Below, one piece after another: positions 15,797 through 22,602 of a stretch of 38,017 nt of DNA. The stretch covers positions 1-38,017 of the forward strand of contig JAFGAW010000066.1 in assembly GCA_016933475.1 (NCBI GenBank), given 5' to 3'. The translations under genes and the position numbers were made by a program. This DNA is from Thermoleophilia bacterium (GTDB lineage: Bacteria; Actinomycetota; Thermoleophilia; UBA2241). The notes below the pieces were generated by a model. The model saw only the letters and a list, made by a program, of their open reading frames with translations, ran no database searches and was not told where the DNA came from. How positions within the stretch are numbered: the first letter of the stretch is position 1; each line of letters starts with the position of its first letter.

Positions 15797-17241
15797 TAGG
15801 CCGTCGCCTCCTCAAGGGCCCCGCCCGTCTGCCACCAGCCGGACTCGACGCTGCCGACGCGCACCAGGCCCTGACGGGAGCGCTCCTGAAGCCGCAACCG
15901 TGCGACCAGGGCCTCGGCGCGGAGGAGCTCGACGTCGAGACCCGGGTGCTCGCCGTCACGATACACGGGCCGGCCGCCGACCACGGTCAGGAAGACGTCG
16001 TCCTGGTTGGCGCCGAAGACGAGGGCCGAGTACGGGTTCTCGACCGGCGCGAAGTGCGAGCTCGAGATGTCGACGGCGATGAGGTCGGCGAGCTTGCCGG
16101 GCTCGAGACTGCCGACCTCGGCCGCCATGCCCAGCGCCTCGGCGCCGCCCAGGGTGGCGAGGCGCACGCAGGTCTCGGCGTCGAGCACCGAGGCGTCGCG
16201 CTCGGTGGCGCGGTGCAGCAGCAGCATGGTACGCATCTCGTCGAACATGTCCATGATGTTGCTGGCCGCGGGGCTGTCGGTGCCGAGACCCACGGTGACC
16301 CCCAGGCGCAGCAGGTCGGGCAGCGGAGCGATGCCGCAGCCGAGCTTGGCGTTGCTCTTGGGGCAGTGGACGATGGGGGTGCCCTTGGCGCGCAGGATGT
16401 GCACGTCGTCGAGCGTCGCCTGGGTGCAGTGCACGGCGAGGAAGTCGGCGTCGAAGACGCCCCACTGCTGCAGGTACTTTATGGGGCTCACCCCGTACGG
16501 CTGCACGAGCATGCGCTCCCAGCCGAGCTTCTCGCGGAAGTCGTGGGCGAATTTGCCCGAGCCCGAGCGCACGTAGGTGAGCTCGTCCTTGCTCTCGGCG
16601 ACGTGGCTCGCCATGGAGATGCCGCGCTCGCGGCTGAAGGCCGCGAGGGTCTGGAAGAGCCGGCTGGAGACCGTGTACGGGGCGTGCGGCATGAGACCCA
16701 CGTCGAAGGTCGGCGGGGCGGCGGCACGCGCCTCGTCGAGCCGCCGCTCGGTGGCGGCGAGGGTCTCGTCGATGCGCGTGTCGTCGATGCCGAACACCTC
16801 GAGATAGAGGCGCCCGCGCAGCCCCGCCTCGGCCGCCGGAGCCATGCTGGTGCCGCCGTAGCAGGTGTCGGCGACGGTGGTGATGCCCGAGGCGACGGAC
16901 TCGGCGGCGCCGAGGCGCGCGCTGAGGGCGTACTCCTCGGGCGTCAGCGACGCCTTGAAGTCGACGAGCTGGAGGATCCAGTCGCCGAACTGGGCGTCGT
17001 CGAGGATGCCGCGGAACAACGTGTACTCGAGGTGGCTGTGGCAGTTGACGAACCCGGGCATGACGATGGCGCGCCCCAGGTCGACGACCTGCGCCCCGGG
17101 GTAGGCCGCGGCGACCTCGGCGGCGTCGCCGACGGCGGCGATGCGCTCGCCGGCGACGGCCACGGCGCCGCCCGCGACGAACGGCCCCGCCACAGGCAGG
17201 ACCCAATCGGCGCGATAGATCGTCGGCTGGTTGTCGGTCAT
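15796..17241 (-). CDS. Amidohydrolase (MTA/SAH deaminase-like)
   Basis: 481 aa from the ATG at 17241 (MTDNQPTIYRADWVLP); the ORF track starts 47 codons earlier, upstream of the predicted transcription start. Metal-dependent amidohydrolase features are complete: NCHSHLEYTLFRG (HxH), PHAPYTVS, MASHVAES, HCTQ, CPKSNAKLGCG and GTDSPAASN. This set is typical of TRZ/ATZ family enzymes such as 5'-methylthioadenosine/S-adenosylhomocysteine deaminases. The exact substrate is not determined. A promoter TTGCCT-17-TATACT lies at 17285-17313. Two signalling-type genes follow with overlaps. Confidence 0.82.
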   Translation of the reverse strand: MTDNQPTIYRADWVLPVAGPFVAGGAVAVAGERIAAVGDAAEVAAAYPGAQVVDLGRAIVMPGFVNCHSHLEYTLFRGILDDAQFGDWILQLVDFKASLTPEEYALSARLGAAESVASGITTVADTCYGGTSMAPAAEAGLRGRLYLEVFGIDDTRIDETLAATERRLDEARAAAPPTFDVGLMPHAPYTVSSRLFQTLAAFSRERGISMASHVAESKDELTYVRSGSGKFAHDFREKLGWERMLVQPYGVSPIKYLQQWGVFDADFLAVHCTQATLDDVHILRAKGTPIVHCPKSNAKLGCGIAPLPDLLRLGVTVGLGTDSPAASNIMDMFDEMRTMLLLHRATERDASVLDAETCVRLATLGGAEALGMAAEVGSLEPGKLADLIAVDISSSHFAPVENPYSALVFGANQDDVFLTVVGGRPVYRDGEHPGLDVELLRAEALVARLRLQERSRQGLVRVGSVESGWWQTGGALEEATA

Positions 17242-17284
17242 GGTCGTCAAGATGAGGGCGCGGGGTGCCGCCGCGCGTGCGGTG

Positions 17285-17313
17285 AGTATAGGGACGGGCG
17301 CCGGGCGAGGCAA
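17285..17313 (-). promoter_or_regulatory. Promoter of the amidohydrolase-TPR-STAS unit
   Basis: The minus strand reads TTGCCT (17308-17313), a 17-bp spacer and TATACT (17285-17290). It gives a leader of about 37 nt. It is divergent from the Asp23 promoter, about 30 bp away. Confidence 0.65.
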
Positions 17314-17324
17314 CTGACCCACGC

Positions 17325-17351
17325 TTGACCTGCCGGACGGAGCGCTATACT
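17325..17351 (+). promoter_or_regulatory. Promoter of the Asp23 gene
   Basis: TTGACC (17325-17330), a 15-bp spacer and TATACT (17346-17351). Transcription would start near 17358, giving a short leader that carries GAGGTGA before the ATG at 17381. The spacer is shorter than ideal. Confidence 0.5.
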
Positions 17352-17380
17352 GCCTCGATGGCGACGACGCGAGGTGACGC

Positions 17381-17725
17381 ATGCCCGATCAGCCCAACGC
17401 GAGCTTCACTCCCGAGGTCATCGCGAGCTCGGTCTGGGAGGCGATCAGACACGTCCCCGGCCTCGTTGAGCTCCACCGCACACCGTTCCAGTCCCTGGGC
17501 GAGAAGGCCCACATCGAGCGCCTGCAGGCGGTGCGGCTCGACCGGGCGACCGAGGACGGCCCCACCCTCGACCTCCACATCGTGGTCGACGCCGGGGCGC
17601 ACATCCCGACCGTGGCACGCCAGGTCGCGACCGCCGGCGCCGACTATCTCGCCGGCATGACCGGCACCGCCCTCGCCCACGTCCGCGTCCATGTCGACGA
17701 TGTCGCCGGGCTCGACCAGGAGTGA
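17381..17725 (+). CDS. Asp23/Gls24 family protein
   Basis: 114 aa from the ATG at 17381, with GAGGTGA three bases upstream. The domain spans the protein: FTPEVIASSVWEAIRHVPGLVEL, then LDLHIVVDAGAHIPTVARQV and VRVHVDDV, matching the Asp23 (DUF322) pattern. Family members are cell-envelope-stress or membrane-associated proteins in Gram-positives. The role here is inferred only at family level. A short upstream ORF and a GNAT gene follow on the same strand. Confidence 0.75.
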   Translation: MPDQPNASFTPEVIASSVWEAIRHVPGLVELHRTPFQSLGEKAHIERLQAVRLDRATEDGPTLDLHIVVDAGAHIPTVARQVATAGADYLAGMTGTALAHVRVHVDDVAGLDQE

Positions 17726-17760
17726 CCCCGCGAGCCTCACGGTGCGGTCGGGCCGGCACT

Positions 17761-17860
17761 GGCGTGCGGCGAACGTGACGGGAGCGCGGTGAGGGTGCTC
17801 GACCTCACCCGGCGTGCGGCGAACGTGACAGGGGCGCCGTGAGAGCGATCGACCTCACCG
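17761..17860 (+). repeat. 50-bp tandem duplication spanning the GNAT start
   Basis: 17761-17810 and 17811-17860 are adjacent 50-bp units differing at 7 positions. Both contain a GTGAG start and encode the same opening (VRVLDLT in copy 1, VRAIDLT in copy 2). The second copy holds the real start of the GNAT gene. Confidence 0.85.
17789..17842 (+). CDS. 17-codon upstream ORF created by the duplication
   Basis: GTG at 17789 opens a short frame beginning VRVLDLTRRA, ending in TGA at 17840-17842. The stop overlaps the GNAT start as GTGA. The peptide opening repeats the GNAT N-terminus. It may be a by-product of the 50-bp duplication or a translational coupler; expression is unknown. Confidence 0.35.
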   Translation: MRVLDLTRRAANVTGAP

Positions 17861-18432
17861 TCGCCGGGCGCGATGTCATGGCGCCCGTCTGCCGCGGGTG
17901 CACCTGGTGGCAGTCGCCGCACCCGAAAGACGCCGCCCTGCGACCCGGCTGGGAGCGCGCCGTCGAGGAGGAGGCCGGCTTCTTCGGCCGGGCCCTGGTC
18001 GACGGAGACGACGTGATCGGCTGGCTTCAGGCGGCCCCGAGTCGGCTCGTGGCGCACGCGATGTCGCTGCCCGCCGGGCCGCCGTCGCCCGACGCCTGGC
18101 TCCTTCTCTGCGCCTACTTCTACGACGAGGAGTACCTCGCCGGCTTCCAGCGCCTCCTGCTCGACCTCGAAGCCGCGCTGAAGCTGCGCGACGTGCCGGC
18201 CCTCGAGGCCTTCGCCCTGCGGCGCAGCGACCCGGCCGACCGGTTCCGCGGCTACCTGCGCGAGGCCAACCTTTTCAACCCGGAGGTGCTCGAGGGCGGC
18301 GGCTTCCGCACCGTGGCGCGCTGCGGCGACGTGGCCCGCTACCGGGTCGACCTGGCCACAGTGGTCGCGGTCCCGCGCGAGAGCCGCGCCCGCGAGCGCG
18401 TCAAGGTGCCGGCGGCAGCGCAGCCCGTCTGA
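17839..18432 (+). CDS. GNAT-like acetyltransferase family protein
   Basis: 197 aa from the GTG at 17839. The N-terminal CRGCTWWQSP and the central VIGWLQAAPSRL, SPDAWLLLCAYF and ALEAFAL segments resemble a group of actinobacterial GNAT proteins that begin with a CxxCxxW motif. The acetyl-CoA loop (normally R/Q-x-x-G-x-G/A) is not well conserved: the expected place reads DEEYLAGFQRLLL. Activity is therefore uncertain. The substrate is unknown. The first codons are duplicated just upstream, and the last codons plus stop are repeated in tandem downstream, so both ends of the gene are bordered by repeats. Confidence 0.6.
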   Translation: MRAIDLTVAGRDVMAPVCRGCTWWQSPHPKDAALRPGWERAVEEEAGFFGRALVDGDDVIGWLQAAPSRLVAHAMSLPAGPPSPDAWLLLCAYFYDEEYLAGFQRLLLDLEAALKLRDVPALEAFALRRSDPADRFRGYLREANLFNPEVLEGGGFRTVARCGDVARYRVDLATVVAVPRESRARERVKVPAAAQPV

Positions 18433-18537
18433 GCGGCAGCGCAGCCCGTCTGACCGGCCGCGCAGCCCGTCTGAGCGGCAGCGCAGCCCGTCTGAGCGGC
18501 AGCGCAGCCCGTCTGAGCGGCAGCGCAGCCCGTCTGA
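18412..18537 (+). repeat. Six-copy 21-bp tandem array containing the GNAT stop codon
   Basis: The unit GCGGCAGCGCAGCCCGTCTGA repeats six times with exact 21-bp period (18412, 18433, 18454, 18475, 18496, 18517). Copy 3 begins CCGGCCG instead of GCGGCAG, and a degenerate seventh copy follows. The first copy encodes the last residues AAAQPV and the stop; because 21 is a multiple of 3, each later copy keeps an in-frame TGA. On the minus strand it gives a shadow (RSDGLRC)n ORF. Confidence 0.92.
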
Positions 18538-18613
18538 CCGGCCGCCCGCGAGCGTGAGCCACTCGCAGCCGGAGTCGATGCAGGACTCCCCCCAGCAGTC
18601 GCGCGGCAGGCGC

Positions 18614-19876
18614 TCAGTGGAAGAGGCGCGGCAGGCGCCGCTTCCAGTCCTCGGGCAGGATCGCGTCGAGGGCATCGTCGAGCGTGACGATGCCGAGCAG
18701 GTGGCGGTCGGGGTCGACGACCGGCAGCGCCAGCAGGTTATAGCGCGTCATGCGACGGCCGACCTCTTCTTCGTCGAGGTCGGCCGTCGCCGTGACCACG
18801 TCGTCCTCCATGATGTCGTCGACCGCGTCGCCGGGATCGGCGAGCACGAGGTCGCGCAGGCTGAGGACGCCGGCGAGGCGCTCGTCGTCGTCGAGCACGT
18901 AGACGTACGTCATCGCGTGCTGGTCGGGCTGGGTGCCGCGGATCCACTCCAGGGCCGCCGCGGCCGTCGTGCCTTTGCGCACGCTGGTGAGCTCGGTCGT
19001 CATCAGCGCCCCGGCGGAGTGCTCGGGGTGGCTGGCGAGCTCGCGCAGGTCGAGCTCCCGTTCGTCGGGCAGGCGGGCGAGGAGCTGCTCGGCGAGCTCG
19101 TCGGGCACGTCGGCGAGCACGTCGGCGGCGGCGTCGGCGTCGAGCTCGCCGAGCACTTTCACGGCGCGCTCGAGCGACATCTCCGCGAGCGCCGCGGCGC
19201 GCAGCTCGGGCTCCATCTCCTGCAGGGTGTCGGCGGCGAGCTCGGTGTTGAGCGCCGCCAGCACTGCGGCGCGCTCGCGTGGGCCCACCTGGCTGACGAT
19301 GTCGGCGATGTCGACCGGGTGCAGCTCGGCCAGCTCGGCGAAGGCCTCGACGAAGTTGAGCCGCGAGAGCCGCAGTGAGATGAGGTTGACGTCGCCCCAG
19401 GGGACGATGTCGCCGGCGCGCGCGGCGAGCCGGCGCGAGAGGAAGCCGAGGCCGAAGCGCCGGGCCAGTGCGCCCCCGCCGGTCGCGACACCGGTCACGA
19501 CCAGGCGGCCGTCGCGCTCCTCGAGCAGCACGTCCTGCACACGCACGAAGGCGCGCCGCGACATGTCGAGCACCTGCTTGTCGAGAACGGCATCGAAGAG
19601 GGCGATCTCGTCGCCGCTCAGGGACGCCGGCTCGAGACGCTCGAGCGGCACGCCCAGCCGCAGGCGCTCACCGTCGATGTCGAGCTCGGCGACCGCGTCC
19701 CAGGCGGCGCGCAGCTGGTCGCCCTCGCGCTCGACGAAGAAACCGGTGACCGGCGGCGTGTGCGGGGAGAAGACGGCGAGCACGTCGACGAGCTCACCGA
19801 CCTCGACGCCGTCGGCGTCGATGACGATGATGCCTTCGAACTCGGAGAGCGGGAACGGCCCTGGCCCGTCGTCCAC
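18614..19876 (-). CDS. PRC-barrel / MgtE_N / CBS protein without a transport domain
   Basis: 420 aa, soluble. Residues 1-75 look like a PRC-barrel (EGIIVIDADGVEVGELVDVLA), and about 107-145 look like a second one (VRVQDVLLEERDGRLVVTGVA). About 175-285 is a helical MgtE_N superhelix (LHPVDIADIVSQVGPRERAAVL, LGELDADAAADVLADVP). About 290-410 holds two CBS domains (GALMTTELTSV, DDIMEDDVVTATADLDEEE). MgtE Mg2+ channels have this cytosolic layout followed by membrane helices, but here the protein stops after CBS. It may sense Mg2+ or nucleotides; this is inference. The start is GTG at 19876 without a good ribosome-binding site. A strong promoter lies upstream. Confidence 0.75.
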   Translation of the reverse strand: MDDGPGPFPLSEFEGIIVIDADGVEVGELVDVLAVFSPHTPPVTGFFVEREGDQLRAAWDAVAELDIDGERLRLGVPLERLEPASLSGDEIALFDAVLDKQVLDMSRRAFVRVQDVLLEERDGRLVVTGVATGGGALARRFGLGFLSRRLAARAGDIVPWGDVNLISLRLSRLNFVEAFAELAELHPVDIADIVSQVGPRERAAVLAALNTELAADTLQEMEPELRAAALAEMSLERAVKVLGELDADAAADVLADVPDELAEQLLARLPDERELDLRELASHPEHSAGALMTTELTSVRKGTTAAAALEWIRGTQPDQHAMTYVYVLDDDERLAGVLSLRDLVLADPGDAVDDIMEDDVVTATADLDEEEVGRRMTRYNLLALPVVDPDRHLLGIVTLDDALDAILPEDWKRRLPRLFH

Positions 19877-19915
19877 CGGGGTGGCTCACATCCTTCCCTG
19901 GAGTGGGCAGCGGCG

Positions 19916-19944
19916 ACGATACCGACGGCCCCGACCACTGTCAA
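19916..19944 (-). promoter_or_regulatory. Promoter of the PRC/MgtE_N/CBS gene
   Basis: The minus strand carries a consensus TTGACA (19939-19944), a 17-bp spacer and TATCGT (19916-19921). It is the best match to a housekeeping promoter in the window. The leader is about 30-35 nt. Confidence 0.7.
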
Positions 19945-20123
19945 TCGTCGCCGGCCCCGGACTGGCCGCCGGGGCGCGGCGCCGCGCCGGGTCACGGCTC
20001 CGCGCCGCGGCACGCCGGCCGGCGGCGGGCCGCCGGCCCACCCGGCCGCCGCGTCCAGCCCGGCGCCAGCGCTTCGGCAGCCGGGCAGTCCCGGCGCGCC
20101 GACACGAGCCGACAGGTTCGTAC

Positions 20124-20129
20124 TAGAAT
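20124..20129 (+). promoter_or_regulatory. -10 box of the purine permease gene
   Basis: TAGAAT at 20124-20129 would start a transcript near 20136 with a leader of about 55 nt. No clear -35 is seen. Confidence 0.45.
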
Positions 20130-20191
20130 GCGCGCGTCGTCTCGCCGGATCCAGGGGGGACCCGGCCTTCGCCGAGCAGAAAGGAGCGCAC

Positions 20192-21640
20192 ATGGCCGCA
20201 GTGGCCGCGACGACCGGGGGCAACGCCCTCGAGCGGTTCTTCAAGTTCCAGCAGTGGGGGACGTCGCTGAAGCGCGACACCCTCGCGGGGCTCACGACGT
20301 TCATCGTCATGGCCTACATCATCTTCGTGAACCCCAACATCCTCGGGCTCGGGGGCGAGGGTCTGCCCTTCGCCGCCGCGCTCACCTCGACGTGCCTCGT
20401 CGCCGGCGTCATGACCATCCTCATGGGGCTGGTCACGAACCGCGCCTTCGCGATCGCCCCCGGCATGGGGCTCAACGCGGTCGTCGCCTTCAGCCTCGTG
20501 CTCGGCCAGGGGCTCAGTTTCGAGAGCGCCATGGGGCTCATCGTCCTCGAGGGCGTCGCCATCACGATCCTCGTGATCACCGGCTTCCGCGAGGCGATCT
20601 TCCACTCGATCCCACTGGAGCTCAAGAAAGCGATCGTCGTCGGCATCGGGTTCTTCATCCTGTTCATCGGTCTCGTCGACGGCGGCCTGATCAACGTCGA
20701 CGGGGGTACGCCGGTCGGGCTCGTCGAGGTGGGCAGCGTGCCGATGGTGCCCCTCGCCGTGACCGTGGTCGGGCTCCTCGCCACGATCGTCATGCTCGCC
20801 CTTCGCTGGCGCGCCGCGATCCTTCTGGGCATCATCGTCGCCACCGTCTTCGGCGTCGTGATGAACTACATCTGGGACAAGGACGCCGGCTTCCTGCCCG
20901 GCACCGCCGTGATCCCCGACAAGGTCTTCGCCTCGCCCGACTTCAGCCTCGTCGGCCAGTTCGACCTCGGCGCCTTCAGCAAGCTCGGCGTCGCCGCCGC
21001 CCTGCTCTGGGTGTTCAGCCTCATGCTGAGCGACTTCTTCGACACGATGGGCACCCTCGTCGGCGTCGGGGGCCAGGCGGGCTACCTCGACGAGAAGGGC
21101 GATCTGCCCGAGGTCAACCGTCCGCTGCTCGTCGACTCTCTGGCCGCCGTGGCCGGTGGCGCGGCCAGCGCCTCCTCGGCCACGACCTACATCGAGTCCG
21201 GCGCCGGCGTCGGCGTCGGCGGCCGCACCGGGTGGGTGGCGGTCGTCGTCGGCGTCCTCTTCCTGCTGGCGATGTTCTTCTCGCCGATCGCCGCGATCGT
21301 GCCCTCGGAGGCGACGGCAGCCGCGCTCATCGTCGTCGGCTACCTGATGATGGCGACGCTGACCAAGGCCGAGGGCGAAGCCGAGCACGAGCGTGGCGAG
21401 GCCAAGGCCTCGATCAACTTCGCCGACCTCGCCTTTGGCCTCCCCGCCGTGCTCATCATGACCATCATGCCGCTCACCTACAGCATCACCAACGGCATCG
21501 GCGCCGGCTTCATCGCCTACGTGCTGATCCGCGTCGTGCAGGGCAGGGGCCGCGAGGTGAACTGGCTGCTCTGGGTGTCGGCCCTCGCCTTCGTCCTCTA
21601 CTTCATCTTCCCGTACCTGGAGGCCAAGGGCCTGATCTGA
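20192..21640 (+). CDS. NCS2 purine permease (AzgA/PbuG type)
   Basis: 482 aa from the ATG at 20192, with AAAGGAG a few bases upstream; the ORF track begins 144 codons early. It is a polytopic inner-membrane protein with about 12-14 segments. Signatures of the adenine/guanine/hypoxanthine branch are present: GLTTFIVMAYIIFVNP, APGMGLNAVVAF, LSDFFDTMGTLVGVGGQ and SATTYIESGAGVGVGGRTG. It probably imports hypoxanthine, guanine or adenine by proton symport. It is monocistronic, with its own -10 upstream and a strong hairpin downstream shared with terC. Confidence 0.9.
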   Translation: MAAVAATTGGNALERFFKFQQWGTSLKRDTLAGLTTFIVMAYIIFVNPNILGLGGEGLPFAAALTSTCLVAGVMTILMGLVTNRAFAIAPGMGLNAVVAFSLVLGQGLSFESAMGLIVLEGVAITILVITGFREAIFHSIPLELKKAIVVGIGFFILFIGLVDGGLINVDGGTPVGLVEVGSVPMVPLAVTVVGLLATIVMLALRWRAAILLGIIVATVFGVVMNYIWDKDAGFLPGTAVIPDKVFASPDFSLVGQFDLGAFSKLGVAAALLWVFSLMLSDFFDTMGTLVGVGGQAGYLDEKGDLPEVNRPLLVDSLAAVAGGAASASSATTYIESGAGVGVGGRTGWVAVVVGVLFLLAMFFSPIAAIVPSEATAAALIVVGYLMMATLTKAEGEAEHERGEAKASINFADLAFGLPAVLIMTIMPLTYSITNGIGAGFIAYVLIRVVQGRGREVNWLLWVSALAFVLYFIFPYLEAKGLI

Positions 21641-21667
21641 GCCCGCGGACGGGGGCGCCGGGAGGGA

Positions 21668-21702
21668 AAGGGGGCGGGCCACCGGCGGCGGCCCGCCCCC
21701 TT
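21668..21702. terminator. 13-bp hairpin between convergent permease and terC
   Basis: AAGGGGGCGGGCC (21668-21680) pairs with GGCCCGCCCCCTT (21690-21702) around a 9-base loop. It lies 27 bases past the permease stop and 9 past the terC stop, so it can serve both directions. Confidence 0.75.
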
Positions 21703-21711
21703 CGCGTCGGC

Positions 21712-22476
21712 TCAGTGCTGCGGCTTCTCCCCGACGACACCCGGCAGCGGCGCGCGCTCGCGCATCGCCCAGGCGCCGCCCACGATGAGCACCGCGAAGG
21801 TGACGACCCAGAAGCCGACCTTGGGCAGGTGCACGGCGAGCGCGGGGTGGCCGAGGTAGGTCACCATGCCGGACCAGCCTTCGATCAGCAGCTTCATGCC
21901 GGCCCAGGCCACCAGCGCGTAGGCGACGTGCTCGAAGCGCGGGTGCCGCTCCATGACGCGCACGAACCAGCCGGCCGCCAGACGGAGCATGAGGATACCG
22001 ATGAAGACGCCGATGTAGATGACCCACAGGACGCGGGTGAGCGCGACGGCGACGAGGGCCGAGTCGACGGCGAAGGCCAGGTCCATGAGCTCGACCCTGG
22101 CCACGACCGACCAGAAGCCGCCACTGCGTGCGGTCATCGGCTCGGCCAACTGCCCCGACGCGTCCTGGTCGGGCCCGTGCACGTGGTCGACCGGCACCCC
22201 GCGGCGCACCTGGGCCACGTGGTGCAGGGCGAGGTAGACGAGGTAGCCGCCGCCGATGATCTCGACCCACCAGAGCCCGGCGATCAGCGTGACGAAGAGC
22301 AGCATGAGGCCGCGCATGACGTAGCCGCCGACGAGGCCGTACAGCAGCGCCTTCTTCTGCAGGTGCTTGGGCAGGCGGCGCACGAGCACGGCCAGCACGA
22401 TGGCGTTGTCGGCGGAGAGCAGGCCCTCGAGCGCGATCAACGTGACGATGATGACGAGGGCTTCGGCGGGCGTCAT
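21712..22476 (-). CDS. TerC family membrane protein
   Basis: 254 aa with about seven membrane segments. TerC signatures are LEGLLSADNAIVLAVLV (residues about 16-32) and ELMDLAFAVDSALVAVALT (about 128-146), whose acidic residues lie in the membrane. Relatives such as Alx/MntP-like TerC proteins and Bacillus YkoY export Mn2+ or help metallate exported enzymes. The start is ATG at 22476. A candidate promoter TTGCCC-16-AAGAAT ends six bases before the ATG, suggesting a leaderless transcript. I saw no Mn riboswitch in the short upstream region. Confidence 0.85.
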   Translation of the reverse strand: MTPAEALVIIVTLIALEGLLSADNAIVLAVLVRRLPKHLQKKALLYGLVGGYVMRGLMLLFVTLIAGLWWVEIIGGGYLVYLALHHVAQVRRGVPVDHVHGPDQDASGQLAEPMTARSGGFWSVVARVELMDLAFAVDSALVAVALTRVLWVIYIGVFIGILMLRLAAGWFVRVMERHPRFEHVAYALVAWAGMKLLIEGWSGMVTYLGHPALAVHLPKVGFWVVTFAVLIVGGAWAMRERAPLPGVVGEKPQH

Positions 22477-22482
22477 GCCCTC

Positions 22483-22510
22483 ATTCTTTCAGGTCGTCCC
22501 GGCCGGGCAA
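22483..22510 (-). promoter_or_regulatory. Candidate promoter of terC
   Basis: The minus strand reads TTGCCC (22505-22510), a 16-bp spacer and AAGAAT (22483-22488), then six bases and the ATG. Confidence 0.35.
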
Positions 22511-22515
22511 GCCGC

Positions 22516-22571
22516 CGGCGTGACGGGGAGGGTGACGGCCCCTCTCGTCGGCGTGACGGGGAGGGTGACGG
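22516..22571. repeat. 23-bp direct repeat with 33-bp period
   Basis: CGGCGTGACGGGGAGGGTGACGG occurs identically at 22516-22538 and 22549-22571 between pknB and terC. The second copy forms the left arm of the hairpin at 22558-22582. Confidence 0.85.
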
Positions 22572-22582
22572 TCACCCTCCCC
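22558..22582. terminator. 12-bp inverted repeat after pknB
   Basis: GGGGAGGGTGAC and GTCACCCTCCCC flank a single G in perfect symmetry, 20 bases past the pknB stop. It is probably the terminator of the kinase/division operon, although so tight a palindrome could also bind a regulator of terC. Confidence 0.55.
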
Positions 22583-22602
22583 CCAGGGCGGTCAGCCGGC
22601 CG

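Larger units (their letters stand above)
19877..20191. other. Divergent intergenic region between the MgtE_N/CBS gene and the permease
   Basis: 315 bp. It holds the minus-strand promoter at 19916-19944, the permease -10 at 20124-20129, and GC-rich palindromes including GGCGCGGCGCCGCGCC (19973-19988) and a 10-bp inverted repeat at 20017-20038. I see no gene. Confidence 0.6.

Noticed and set aside
15796-17382. Longer amidohydrolase start at 17382
   Set aside because: It would begin upstream of the predicted promoter and add 47 low-complexity residues not expected in the family.
18412-18537. CRISPR array
   Set aside because: Units are contiguous 21-mers without spacers, and no cas genes are present.
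17737-18675. 312-aa minus-strand ORF with RSDGLRC repeats
   Set aside because: The repeats are the complement of the 21-bp array, and the rest is antisense to the GNAT gene.
19973-20038. Operators in the GC-rich palindromes upstream of the permease
   Set aside because: The palindromes are simple G/C runs likely to occur by chance at this composition; no paired sites or positional logic.
20136-20191. Purine riboswitch before the NCS2 permease
   Set aside because: The ~55-nt leader has no visible purine aptamer core; too short and GC-rich.
22477-22602. Mn (yybP-ykoY) riboswitch before terC
   Set aside because: The gap contains repeats and the pknB hairpin; the candidate promoter leaves essentially no leader, and no conserved aptamer loops were recognised.
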